Positions 31,586-42,919 of a DNA stretch of 64,000 nt are shown here, in pieces. Where the stretch lies: the NCBI RefSeq assembly GCF_045679555.1, contig NC_092087.1, positions 20,389,925 through 20,453,924 of the forward strand, in the 5' to 3' direction. Both the position numbers and the translations under genes were made by a program. Below the pieces are notes generated by a model. The model was not told where the DNA came from, searched no databases, and was given only the letters and a program-made list of their open reading frames with translations. Numbering within the stretch: the first letter of the stretch is position 1; every line of letters starts with the position of its first letter. The DNA comes from Salvelinus alpinus. Taxonomy: Eukaryota > Chordata > Actinopteri > Salmoniformes > Salmonidae.

Positions 31586-32814
31586 TCAATCAATCAATTT
31601 TATTTTATATAGCCCTTCGTACATCAGCTAATATCTCGAAGTGCTGTACAGACACCCAGCCTAAAACCCCAAACAGCTAGTAATGCAGGTGTAGAAGCAC
31701 GGTGGCTAGGAAAAACTCCCTAGAAAGGCCAAAACCTAGGAAGAAACCTAGAGAGGAACCAGGCTATGAGGGGTGGCCAGTCCTCTTCTGGCTGTGCCGG
31801 GTGGAGATTATAACAGAACTATGCCAAGATGTTCAAAAATGTTCATAAGTGACAAGCATGGTCAAATAATAATCATGAATAATTTTCAGTTGGCTTTTCA
31901 TAGCCGATCATCAAGAGTTGAAAAACAACAGGTCTGGGACAGGTGGCGGTTCCATAACCGCAGGCAGAACAGCTGAAACTGGAATAGCAGCAAGGCCAGG
32001 CGGACTGGGGACAGCAAGGAGTCACCACGGGCGGCAGTCCCGACGCATGGTCCTAGGGCCCAGGTCCTCCGAGAGAAAGAAAGAGAGAAGGAGAAAATTA
32101 GAGAGAGCCAAGATTTTCAAAATGTTCATAAATGACAAGCATGGTCAAATAATAATCAGGAATAAATCTCAGTTGGCTTTTCATAGCCGATCATTAAGAG
32201 TTGAAAACAGCAGGTCTGGGACAGGTAGGGGTTCCATAACCGCAGGCAGAACAGTTGAAACTGGAATAGCAGCAAGGCCAGGCGGACTGGGGACAGCAAG
32301 GAGTCACCACGGCCGGTAGTCCCGACGTATGGTCCTAGGGCTCAGGTCCTCCGAGAGAAAGAAAGAGAGAAGGAGAAAATTAGAGAGAGCCAAGATTTTC
32401 AAAATGTTCATAAATGACAAGCATGGTCAAATAATAAATCAGGAATAAATCTCAGTTGGCTTTTCATAGCCGATCATTAAGAGTTGAAAACAGCAGGTCT
32501 GGGACAGGTAGGGGTTCCGTAACCGCAGGCAGAACAGTTGAAACTGGAATAGCAGCAAGGCCAGGCGGACTGGGGACAGCAAGGTGTCATCATGCCCGGT
32601 AGTCCTGACTTATGGTCCTAGGGCTCAGGTTCTCAGAGAGAAAGAGAGAACGAGAGAATTATAGAGAGCATACTTAAATTCACACAGGACACTGGATAAG
32701 ACAGGAGAAGTACTCCAGGTAACCAACTGACCCTAGCCCCCCGACACATAAACTACTGCAGCATAAATACTGGAGGCTGAGACAGGAGCGGTCAGGAGAC
32801 ACAACACCGGAATG
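31586..32814 (-). mobile_element. Non-LTR tail repeat in minus orientation with tandem body
   Basis: Begins with (CAAT)n and AGCCCTTCGTACATCAGCTA, the inverse of the tail at 25950. The body matches 25508-25840 in inverse and continues with a triplicated unit (31834-32665), then ACACAGGACACTGGATAAGA and ACATAAACTACTGCAGCATA. No coding domain seen. Confidence 0.7.
31834..32665. repeat. Three tandem copies of a 282 bp unit
   Basis: Copies start at 31834, 32118 and 32400, each with CATGGTCAAATAATAATC-like and AGGCGGACTGGGGACAGCAA blocks. The second and third are closest to each other. Confidence 0.9.
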
Positions 32815-34190
32815 TTGAGCCTAAATGTTAAGTAGAGACTAGTGTAGTATTTCACTCTCGGATTCTGACATAGGCTTAATTTCTTATGAGGCTCATTAAA
32901 AAAAGAACACGAAATTACCGCAAGTGACTTAATTGTTAATACATGTAAACCGCCTACATCGCTATCGTTTGAGTAACTTTAACGTTACTGTTAAAAGCTA
33001 CAGGCTTTAATTTTATCTGGACAGAAATTCAATTGGCTAAATTAGCTAACTTAGTTAGCTACTAACGTTAGCTAGCATCAGTTTTAATAAACATAACGCT
33101 AGGCAGCTAGCTTACCCAGTCGCAAATATACTTGTAATCTTACCTCTACACAATTTAAATCAGTCTTTGGCCATTCATTTGAAATGTATTTGAAATATTT
33201 AGCAGGGTGCTACTGTAACAGTTCAATTTGATCTTTGTAACGTTATGTAATTTAACCTACGGTCATTGTAGGCAACTGACACATTGGCACGTGGAACGTA
33301 AACATCACACTCTGCTACAAAACCGACCACACGATGGAGGTGTTTGCCACTTTTCAAACGTGGTCTTGTGGATTCATAGGCCTGGAGCACAGGTTTTGTT
33401 CCAGCCCAGTAGTGACTTAAAGAGGACCCGGCAGCCTATTTAGGAGGCTCGGGTGAATCAATAGATCAGGTGCAAAAATAGGTATGATAGTTCAGGTGAT
33501 GACTGGAGCCAAAGATTATTTACGGAATATACAGATGATGATACTTGACAAAGTTGATGACAAAATAATAAACTTAGCTACTTAGCCAAAATTACTAGAG
33601 TAAAAAAAGGCATAACAAAAAACAGCCGTGAATTGAGCTGCCTGTGTAAAAGCAGCCAGCGTCAATAGAATAAAAAAGAGCTAGTAACTCGTATGTTACT
33701 TTGACAAGCAGCTGTCAGACTCCAAGACCTAGAATGAGGAACACAGGCATCCAAATAGACCTGCCCTAACCTGGCATAAACTATTCACACCTTTTAAACA
33801 GGTAAATTGTTCATTAGCAATAGCACTAATTCACATTTCACATAATGATTAATACTTAACACACTACACAATAGGCTATAACACAAACATGAACATTTCC
33901 AATAAACAATGACAACACCCACTAAGAGGGAGAACCAGATACAGAGAGGTGCGCAACCTGTGGCTAAAGCCGTGAACATTTTAAAATAAATGATAAGGAT
34001 AACCAGACCCTGGCGTGTGTTACTGGTTGCTGGTACAAAAGTATTGAAGCTCTGTGAGTCCCCAATTCCAGGATATAAGAAGAAATAAGTGGCCACAGGA
34101 CAAGAGTAGTATGATGTCAAGCAGTGCTAAACATTGTGAAATGTGTATAATATCTTGTGTGCTAATTTAACTCCCCCACTGTTTCTACAG
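32815..34190. other. Intergenic sequence upstream of the shq1 locus
   Basis: No exon recognised. It should hold the former shq1 promoter. It contains repeated GTTAGCTA-type motifs near 33040-33115, but nothing that can be called a specific site. Confidence 0.45.
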
Positions 34191-34239
34191 CTCTCTGAGA
34201 CTTCTGTACGTCCATATACCTGTGGGTGTTCTGCTCATT

Positions 34240-34381
34240 ATGATGACTTCAGCGTTTGAGTTAAGCCAGGACCCAGCTTTCCTTATCCTAACCTCCATGT
34301 GCCCTGCAGTAGAACATCAGAGTTCGATCTCTACATCGATGGAGATTATTTCAAATTCTACGCCGAGCCTTACTTTCTCAG
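34240..34381 (+). pseudogene. shq1: shq1 exon 1 with frameshift
   Basis: Starts MMTSAFELSQDPAFLIL, like the SHQ1 N-terminus. After about 18 codons one base is missing, and the expected sequence resumes in another frame as VPCSRTSEFDLYIDGDYF and KFYAEPYFL. An acceptor-like TTTCTACAG at 34182-34190 suggests an upstream non-coding exon. The donor CTCAG|GTGAGT is intact. Confidence 0.88.
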
Positions 34382-34582
34382 GTGAGTGACTGACCATCAG
34401 TTAAAGTTATGTGCTGCCAGTATTGAAGTCACTTAATTCAAGGATTTAAAAAAAAGTATTAGGTCCACTGTATATAGTAATTAAATGCACCATGATATGC
34501 TGTAAGTGTGTCAAAATGCTGATAGGATACGTTCATGTTTAGTTCTAATATCAGATTTCTAACATTTTAATCTCTTATCAAG

Positions 34583-34648
34583 ACTGACCTTACCTGGAAA
34601 CAATAGTGGAGGATGGGAGGGAAAAAGCCTCCTTTGACATTGATAAAG
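34583..34648 (+). pseudogene. shq1: shq1 exon 2 with frameshift
   Basis: Reads LTLPG, then after one extra base IVEDGREKASFDIDK. It begins in phase with exon 1. Donor GATAAAG|GTAATG. Confidence 0.85.
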
Positions 34649-36100
34649 GTAATGTTTCTAAAATATATTTGTTTTGTTCATGGATATCTGGAAGCTCTGT
34701 AAATTTTCCCAAAAGCCATAAAAACATATATTTTTTTAAATCACAAGCCATGAAAAAACTTTTTTGAATTACAGGAACTTAGATTTAAAACTGCTAAACG
34801 TTATCTCAGAGTTGAGGAAAATAGTGTAGAATAGCAGGAAATTAGCTCAGGGATTCTTGAAAGTCGGGACAGTCCTTGTCCGACAGAGAAACTTGATTTT
34901 TAAAGTAGTATTTTTTTTTTTGTTGTTGTATTATTTGAGCTTAAAATGTACATTTAGGGGAATTTTAATGAGGGAAGGTTTGTTTTTGGAATTTTCTTAA
35001 TATTTTCTATTTTATTAATTTCCATGTCTACTCTATGCCTGGAAATGCCCTTGTCCGGAGCAAAGGATCCCAATTTCAAACTCTCCCAAAAAATCATATT
35101 ACATTTTACATTTAAGTCATTTAGCAGACGCTCTTATCCAGAGCGACTTACAATTTTAACTGAAAAAGTACATTATGTAGTTTCTTGCAATAGCCCTCTG
35201 TGAATTTAAATAATATTTTTCTCAAAACTTTGAAGAGATGTGTCTGGAGTTTTGGTTTAATGCGTCAGATTTGTCTAAAATCCTAAATTAATGAGGAGGG
35301 TCATTTATACCATAAATGTACTGTAGTGCAACGACCACTCATATTCTGAGAAGTTCTCTGCTTTTGATTTAAACAAACAATATTGGAATCACCATGGTCA
35401 CAACCAATAAACTTGTCAACTCCATCTGCTTGATAGATTAAAATAGAATACGAATTTTGGTTAAAATATGTTACATTTAATATGGTTTTAGAGTCATAAA
35501 GCAACTGAGGAGAAACTAAATTGCTACTGTATACCACATGGATGAAGAAAAAAAATGAAATTTGTCAACTCGGTAAAACATAAACACTGTCACATTTATG
35601 TCTCCGTCAGAGTGGTGAAAGACTTGATAGAATTGTTCTGTTTTTATTGGGGATTTTCAAATTAATATTTTAGAGGCAAAAATGTCACTGATGGCTAACC
35701 CCCTTAAAATCCTTTCAATTTAAAATATATATATATTCGAGATTTTTTATTTATTTCACTGTTCTGCAACATCCTCAAACAATCCTCAAACAATTGAAGT
35801 ATTTGCGGTGCTAGACTTAAGTTTGCTTTATAAATGTTGTTTTAACATGCCGAAATGCTAACGAAATTAGCCCTGGAGCATAGTGCTATAGCCTAAAATA
35901 AAACAAAAATATATTTTTAGATTTGTATTACATATTTGAATAATCTGTTAGAATTAAACAATCAAGGCCTTTAAACACTTGTTGGACAATAATTGTAAAA
36001 ATGAAATGCCTTCTATTGTGTCTGACGGAGTTTACATAAATCCAGTTAGTTGCATTTCATGAAAAAATTTAACAAATTAAGAGGTTGATCCTTTACTATT
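34649..36100. other. shq1 intron sequence
   Basis: No exon seen. Only a SINE tail fragment (35107-35157) is recognised. Confidence 0.5.
35107..35157 (-). mobile_element. SINE tail fragment
   Basis: CATTTAGCAGACGCTCTTAT and CCAGAGCGACTTACA, the shared tail of the SINE family at 3854. Confidence 0.7.
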
Positions 36101-36230
36101 TTAGTCATTTAGTGTGCGCTCTTTTCCAGAGCGACTTACAGTAGTGAGTGCATATATTTCCCGTAGAAATCAAACCCACAACACTGGTGTTGCAAGCGCC
36201 ATGCTCTACCATCTGAGCTACACGGGACCA
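36101..36230 (-). mobile_element. tRNA-derived SINE with a clear tRNA-like head
   Basis: On the minus strand it starts GTGTAGCTCAGATGGTAGAG (A box) and carries GTGGGTTTGATTTC (B box). It ends with the same tail as 3854-4022, so this is a different head on a shared tail. Confidence 0.8.
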
Positions 36231-36579
36231 TTTATTACATGTGTATTAGCTGATTCCTTGATACTTTGGTCAATCAAAATATATATATTTCAAATGTTGT
36301 TAATATTACGATAAATATTTGAGATTGTCCCATCTTTCAAGAATCCCTGAGCTCTAAAACAGCTAAATCTTCTCTCAGCCTCATGGCAAAATTTGTAGAA
36401 AAGCATGAGATTAGCTATAAAACGGCTAATTTTTCTCTCTCCCCCATAGCAACCCTAACACTTTCAATCTGCAAAAAATGACATTCATTTGTGTGTGATG
36501 ATGATTTCAGATCAAAAAGCAAACATTGCCCACCTTATCTGATGGTGGGGTGGTAGATGCCCACTCAGGTGCCTACATA

Positions 36580-37708
36580 CACTTACTGGACATTTTATTA
36601 GGTACACCACCCCGTTCACAAAAATGGATTACTCCTACAGACAGTGAGTCATGTGGCTTGCTATATAAAGTAGGCAGCCGGGCATAGATGCTTCCAGTTA
36701 CTGTTTGATTAAATGTTAGAATGGGAAAAACAAGTGACCTAAGCAACTTTGCGCGTGGTATGATCGTTGGTGCCAGGCATGACGGATCCAATATCTCAGA
36801 AACGTCCGCCCTCCTGGGCTTTTTACCCACAACATTGTCTAGGGTTTAACGAGAATGGTGTGACAAACAAGTCCTGTGGGCGAAAACAGCTCGTTGATGA
36901 GAGATGTTGAAGGAGAATTGCAAGATTCGTGCAAGCTAGCAGGCGGGCCACAAACTGACAAATAACGGCACAGTACAACAGTGGTGTGCAGAACGGCATC
37001 TCAGAACGCATAAATTAGCGATCCACCGGGTACTACTCCTGTCAGCTAAAAACAAGAAGTGGCTCCAGTGGGAACGCGATCACCAACACTGGACAATTGA
37101 GGAGTGGAAAAACATTGCCTGGTCTGAGGAATCCAAGTTCCTGTTGATTTGGTTTAAGCAGCATGAGTCCATGGACCCATCCTGCGTGCTGTCAACTGTA
37201 CAGGCTTGTGGTGGAATGGTGTGGGGAATGTTTTCCTGGCACACGTTAGGTCTCTTGATACCAATTGAGCAACATGAATGCCACAGCGTATCATTTTACA
37301 TTGACATTTTAGTAATTTAGCAGACGCTGTTATCCAGAGTGACTTCTAGGAGCAATTAGGGTTAACTGCCTATCTCAAGGGAACATCGACCGATCTTTCA
37401 CCTAGTCAGCTCAGGGATTCGAACCCTGAGCTGACATTTGACCTTTTGGTTACTGGCCCAATGCTCTTAACCACTAGGCTACATTGTTGCTGACCAAACC
37501 CAATATAGAATTTTTGCGATGTGATGGAATGGGCTGTTCAAAGCATTAGTGTACCGCTGTCCAATCCACAGGAACTGCATGATGCCATCACAGCAGCATG
37601 GCCCAACATCCCTGTGGAACATTTCCGACACCTTGTAGAATCCATACCCCGAAGGAATTCAGGGGTACACTAAGATGGGTGTACCTAATAAACTGGCTGG
37701 TGAGTGTA
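36580..37708 (+). mobile_element. Tc1-like element with a SINE inserted, dead
   Basis: The ends are inverted: GGACATTTTATTAGGTACAC at the left and GTGTACCTAATAAACTGGC at the right. The plus strand keeps blocks such as ERDHQHWTIEEWKNIAWSEE and GGMVWGMFSW. The first catalytic site reads SEES instead of SDES, and frame breaks and a SINE at 37290-37485 end the coding sequence. Confidence 0.85.
37290..37485 (-). mobile_element. SINE inside a Tc1 element
   Basis: Tail AATTTAGCAGACGCTGTTAT on the plus strand, and the tRNA-like head on the minus strand near GTAGCCTAGTGGTTAAGAGC. It splits the Tc1 at 36580-37708. Confidence 0.8.
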
Positions 37709-37866
37709 CATGTCTTCAGAAAGTATTCACGTCCCTTGATTTCCCCTCCCATTTTTGTTGTGTTATAGCCTTCATTTCAAAATGGATTAAATTAAGATTT
37801 TGTGTCACTGGCCTACACACATACCCAATAATGTCAAAGTGGAATTATGTTTTTCGAAACACACAC
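37709..37866. mobile_element. Tc1-like end fragment
   Basis: CTTCAGAAAGTATTCACGTC onwards matches the terminal arm of the family seen at 22747-25300. It stops near 37866. Confidence 0.65.
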
Positions 37867-38376
37867 ACAGAGAAGTCAGCTCAGACAGATCCAGCTCAGA
37901 GAGACACAGTTTATGAGCTCAATCGGCAGCAGATTTTAATTTAAAATGGAAAATGAGTGTGTTTATGCAACAAATGTTAGTGCATCAAATCGTATCGCAC
38001 CGAATCGTTTCAAACTAAAACGTGTTGTTCCTGAGTCTTATCGGAGCCCATGTATATAGTTAGATACATATCGAATCTTCTTGCTAGGGAAATCTGCACA
38101 TCCCAAAATTATACACATATTGCCATAGGGCTGAGATAAAAAAAAAAGGGCAGTTTTAAAGCGAATTTCCTGCAATTTTACACGTTTTGCCATGGCTTAA
38201 GCCGTGATCTTATGGAATCTGAGTGACTCAAACATTTTTAACAAAATAAATGAGGGCCCAATGACATTTCTGGAATTTTAGATTTTGGTGATTGTTAGTT
38301 CTCAAAGATGATCTTATAAAAATATTTAGCTCCATTGTCTTTTCTACAACAACAAAAAACGGTCATAACACATTTA

Positions 38377-38798
38377 CGTAGGTATTCAGACCCTTTACTC
38401 AGTACTTTGTTGAAGCACCTTTGGCAGCGATTACTGCCTCAAATCTTCTTGGGTATGACGCTACAAGCTTGGCATACCTGTATTCGGGGAGTTCGTCCCA
38501 TTCTTCTCTGCAGATCCTCTCAAGCTTTGTCAGATTGGATGGGGGGGGTGTCGCTGCACAGCTATTTTCAGGTCTCCAGAGACTTCGATCGGGTTCAAGT
38601 CCGGGCTCTGGCTGGGCCACTCAAGGACATTCAGAGACTTGTTCCGTAGACATTCCTGCGTTGTCTTGGCTGTGTGCTTAGGGTCGTTGTCCTGTTGGAA
38701 GGTGAACCTTCGCCCCAGTCTGAGGTCCTGAGCGCTCTGGAGCAGGTTTTCATCAAGGATCTCTCTGTACTTTGCACCATTCATCTTTGCCTCGATCC
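38377..38798 (-). mobile_element. Tc1-like transposon, C-terminal fragment
   Basis: The minus strand encodes [35 protein letters not shown] (second Asp) and [10 protein letters not shown] (final Glu). It is truncated on both sides. The right edge coincides with the palindrome arm at 38799. Confidence 0.88.
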
Positions 38799-38836
38799 AG
38801 CTAAATTGTTTCCAAATATATATATATATATATATA

Positions 38837-40369
38837 CACTGCTCAAAAAAATAAAGGGAACACTAAAATAACACATCCTAGACCTGAATGAATTAAATAT
38901 TCTTATTAAATACTTTTTTCTTTACATAGTTGAATGTGCTGACAACAAAATCACACAAAAATGATCAATGTAAATAAAATTTATCAACCCATGGAGGTCT
39001 GGATTTGGAGTCACACTCAAAATTAAAATGGAAAACCACACTACAGGCTGATCCAACTTTGATGTAATGTCCTTAAAACAAGTCAAAATGAGTCTCAGTA
39101 GTGTGTGTGGCCTCCACGTGCCTGTATGACCTCCCTACAACGCCTGGGCATGCTCCTGATGAGGTGCTCCAACTCCTGGACAGTCTGTGGTGCAACGTGG
39201 CGTTGGTGGATGGAGCGAGACATGATGTCACAGATGTGCTCAATTGGATTCAGGTCTGGGGAACGGGCGGGCCAGTCCATAGCATCAATGCCTTCCTCTT
39301 GCAGGAACTGCTGACACACTCCAGCCACATGAGGTCTGGCATTGTCTTGCATTAGGAGGAACCCAGGGCCAACCGCACCAGCATATGGTCTCACAAGGGG
39401 TCTGAGGATCTCATCTCGGTACCTAATGGCAGTCAGGCTACCTCTGGCGAGCACATGGAGGGCTGTGCGGCCCCCCAAAGAAATGCCACCCCACACCATG
39501 ACTGACCCACCGCCAAACTGGTCATGCTAGAGGATGTTGCAGGCAGCAGAACGTTCTCCACGGCGTCTTCAGACTCTGTCACGTCTGTCACATGTGCTCA
39601 GTGTGAACCTGCTTTCATCTGTGGAGAGCACAGGGCGCCAGTGGCGAATTTGCCAATTTTGGTGTTCTCTGGCAAATGCCAAACGTCCTGCACGGTGTTG
39701 GGCTGTAAGCACAACCCCCACCTGTGGACGTCGGGCCCTCATACCACCCTCATGGAGTCTGTTTCTGACCGTTTGAGCAGACACATGCACATTTGTGGCC
39801 TGCTGGAGGTCATTTTGCAGGGCTCTGGCAGTGCTCCACCTGCTCCTCCTTGCACAAAGGCGGAGGTAGCGGTCCTGCTGCTGGGTTGTTGCCCTCCTAC
39901 GGCCTCCTCCACGTCTCCTGATGTACTGGCCTGTCTCCTGGTAGCGCCTCCATGCTCTGGACACTACGCTGACAGACACAGCAAACCTTCTTGCCACAGC
40001 TCGCATTGATGTGCCATCCTGGATGAGCTGCACTACCTGAGCCACTTGTGTGGGTTGTAGACTCCGTCTCATGCTACCACTAGAGTGAAAGCATCGCCAG
40101 CATTCAAAAGTGACCAAAACATCAGCCAGGAAGCATAGGAACTGAGAAGTTGTCTGTGGTCACCACCTGCAGAACCACTCCTTTATTGGGGGTGTCTTGC
40201 TAATTGCCTATAATTTCCACCTTTTGTTTATTCCATTTGCACAACAGCATGTGAAATGTATTGTCAATCAGTGTTGCTTCCTAAGTGGACAGTTTGATTT
40301 CACAGAAGTGTGATTGACTTGGAGTTACATTGTGTAGTTTAAGTGTTCCCTTTATTTTTTTGAGCAGTG
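38837..40369 (-). mobile_element. Second copy of the intact-type Tc1 element, broken
   Basis: Same ends as 11191-12771 (CACTGCTCAAAAAAATAAAG and inverse). Length 1533 bp, the difference being a 48 bp in-frame deletion near 39167. It sits in an AT repeat. Confidence 0.93.
39095..40117 (-). pseudogene. Tc1-like transposase with two stop codons and a deletion
   Basis: Almost identical to the frame at 11449-12519. Two nonsense changes lie between 39500 and 39570 (a Trp codon to TGA in the RVW position, and a Gln codon to TAG in the ILQHD position). Sixteen residues are lost near VQEL. Its second catalytic block reads QDNARPH. Confidence 0.93.
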
Positions 40370-40442
40370 TGTGTGTATATATATAGATATATTATATTAT
40401 ATATATGATTATATTTTTGGGAGTATTGGAAACAATTTAGCT

Positions 40443-41569
40443 GCTAATTGAATATAGGGGGAAAACTAACAATCATTAAAAAGCGATGTGACCCTATCCC
40501 TGTCAGTGCGTTTGACCTCCTAGTAATCAGATCTGCTTTACTGGTGATTAGGAGGATGTTCTCTTTTCTCACTAGACTCCACAGTGTGCGGTTAGTACTA
40601 CAGCTAGTCAGAGATACTCTAGCAGGACCCGGAGTCATGGGGCTGATAGCAGTCAGTGGGATTGATCCCTGGTGCTCTTTAAGTATTACTAAAGTCAGTC
40701 AGTCACCCAGGCTTAATCGCTGGCTATACTATTAGATGTGAAGGGCAATTTGAGCTGTCAGTGATGTAATAATGAATGTCTACTTAGTGAGACTTGGCCT
40801 TTTTTTAATTCATGTATTTATTTTATTTACCAGCTCGTGAGGCTACTTTGATTCTAAGTATTTGTTACTAGTGTAAGTGGCAAAGCAATTTTATCAGTTA
40901 GGAATGGAACACTTCTGTCTCTCTTTAATGAGTTTCATTTCCAATGATCTCTTAATTATGTTGGGTTGGTGGAGTGTTAGCCTTTTGTACACTTACACCT
41001 CATTGGCCCTCGATCAGCGATGCCCTGTTTGACAAACTGTCTAAATAAGCCACTAACTGCTGCTAATAAACCTTCTCTAATGGGTATCCCCGTTTGCACT
41101 CGCAATTAGAAATCATTAAGATGCCTCTTTAGGGGCACACAGCCAAGGCAATTAGCCAACTAGCGTAAAGCATTTTTAAGATAAATACTCCAACGTGTTG
41201 AAAGTTTTATGAGTTATTTAAAATGTTAAAAATGATCTCCTTGGCTAGACGTGAAGGAATGGTCACATATTTAAAGATTGTGTAGTGTCTCTTTTTTTAA
41301 TTGCTCTTTTTAGAGAACTAAACCTCTGCTTTAGAATGGTTAGGTGTCTGTTCTGCAGAGATTCAATCATGCATTTATCATTAACATTTATTGTACTACA
41401 GTACATGTAAGAGCCATATTATCTGACACTTCAGGACAGTTTGGAGGAAGACAATTCTATCCCATTTGCTTCCACATTGTCTACATCTATACACCTTGTA
41501 CAGCTTAACATTCTATTGGTGCCACTTGTTTCACCTGCTCCCTGATGTTCTCTCTGTGATATGTCTCAG
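40443..41569. other. shq1 intron sequence, nothing recognised
   Basis: Looks single-copy. No exon or repeat recognised. Confidence 0.5.
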
Positions 41570-41678
41570 GTGCTCCCCAAGGAGACTGCAGGGGAGCACT
41601 TTGAAGGGCTCCAGATGCTGACCAGTCTCCTGGGTCCCAATGGCTCCCACTCACCCAAGCCTCTGTTGGAAGACCTGG
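41570..41678 (+). pseudogene. shq1: shq1 exon 3
   Basis: Open: [20 protein letters not shown] then [16 protein letters not shown]. Acceptor GTCTCAG|GTGCTC, donor GACCTGG|GTATGT. A few residues expected before VLPKE are absent. Confidence 0.9.
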
Positions 41679-42088
41679 GTATGTTGAAGAGTATCCTGCC
41701 CCCAGTTTTTCATAAGGTATCTATCTGAATTTCTTCTATCGGATAGGATTAAATGCATAGAAATAGATTGAATGGACGAATCATTGACTTGAATGGGGAC
41801 CCCTGTTTTATTAATTCTAATGCTATGCATTTAATCTTATGCAATAGGAGAAATCCCAATAGATAACTTTCTAAAAACTGTGCCCTGGTTGATGATACTG
41901 TTAGATTAGATTAATTTAGCAGTATGTGGTTGGAAGCCTTATTGATGTTTAAATTAAGCCCAATGAAACTGCTTGAGTAAGGACTGAGAACAGAAAACCC
42001 CACTGGATTTAGTCATTGGTGATTTTAGTAATACAATTTGGCTGAATGGTTTGGTTTCTCAGGAAGACATTGATGCTTTACATTACAG

Positions 42089-42252
42089 AGGCGTGCAGTG
42101 GGAGTATGAAAGGTGAGGAAGAGGATGATGAAGATGGGTTTGACTGGCAGGTTGAGCAGCAGGTGGACATGGAGACCTCGAAGGAGTAGCTGATAGAACT
42201 GCAGAAGTATGGCTTTGGGAATCAGAGGTCCGGAGTGTTCACTGGACTGCAG
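42089..42252 (+). pseudogene. shq1: shq1 exon 4 with in-frame TAG
   Basis: Acidic stretch GEEEDDEDGFDWQVEQQVD as in SHQ1, then METSKE followed by TAG at 42187-42189, then LIELQKYGFGNQRSGVFTGL. Donor CTGCAG|GTAAGG is intact. Confidence 0.92.
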
Positions 42253-42581
42253 GTAAGGTCATTGGCTTGTATGAATAATGTATATGTAACAAAATAGCTG
42301 TAAAAAAACAAAAATGTAAAAGAAAGTTACCTTTGTCCTCTGAAGAGGTGGATGGGCCAATAATTATTATTAAAAAAATGTTATAATACTTTTTTATTAT
42401 TGAAGACAATGACTAGAAATGAGTAGTGGAATGGTTTCTTTTGGAATCACTGCTAGTAGGTTTAGAATGTGATTGTTATAGTTCACATAAGAAAGGCCAG
42501 GAGTTCTTCCTGATCATATAAGCAGGAAAACATTACATCAAGTACAGCATGTGAAAATCTGATGGAGGATTGTCCAATCAG

Positions 42582-42698
42582 GAGGAGTTGAGTGATGTCA
42601 TCAGTGTCTGAAACCCAGATAGGACCACAGCATCAGAGAGGAGACAGGAAAGGCTAGACGCCGAGACATCCATATTCTGCCATGACCATTACCTACCT
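42582..42698 (+). pseudogene. shq1: shq1 exon 5 with in-frame TGA
   Basis: EELSDVISV, then TGA at 42609-42611, then NPDRTTASERRQERLDAE and HDHYL. Acceptor CCAATCAG, donor CTACCT|GTGAGT. The phase does not match exon 6. Confidence 0.92.
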
Positions 42699-42821
42699 GT
42701 GAGTTATCCAAAGAATAGTACCCCACAATTTAGTAATTATATGACATTTAACTACTGCACAGATTATATACGTTTTATTACATTATAATCTGTCATGACA
42801 CCGACCTGTTTGTCTCTGTAG

Positions 42822-42919
42822 TGCTGACCTGTTTGAAGACGAAATGATCCAGGGTCAGCTAAAGTTCTGCCCGTGGTGGTCTGGTCTGAGCCCAGACTCC
42901 ACCCTGCAGGGAGAGGCAG
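42822..42919 (+). pseudogene. shq1: shq1 exon 6
   Basis: ADLFEDEMIQGQLKFCPWWS, like the ADFFEDE...PWW block of SHQ1. Acceptor CTCTGTAG, donor GGCAG|GTGAGC. No stop inside. Confidence 0.9.

Larger units (their letters stand above)
38799..40442. repeat. 16 bp inverted arms around a Tc1 insertion
   Basis: AGCTAAATTGTTTCCA at 38799-38814 and its exact inverse at 40427-40442 enclose AT repeats and the Tc1 copy 38837-40369. Without the Tc1, the site would be an AT-rich hairpin of about 100 bp. Confidence 0.85.

Noticed and set aside
36140-36230. Possible tRNA gene on the minus strand
   Set aside because: A box and B box are present, but the sequence lacks a complete cloverleaf and runs into a SINE tail, so it is a SINE head.
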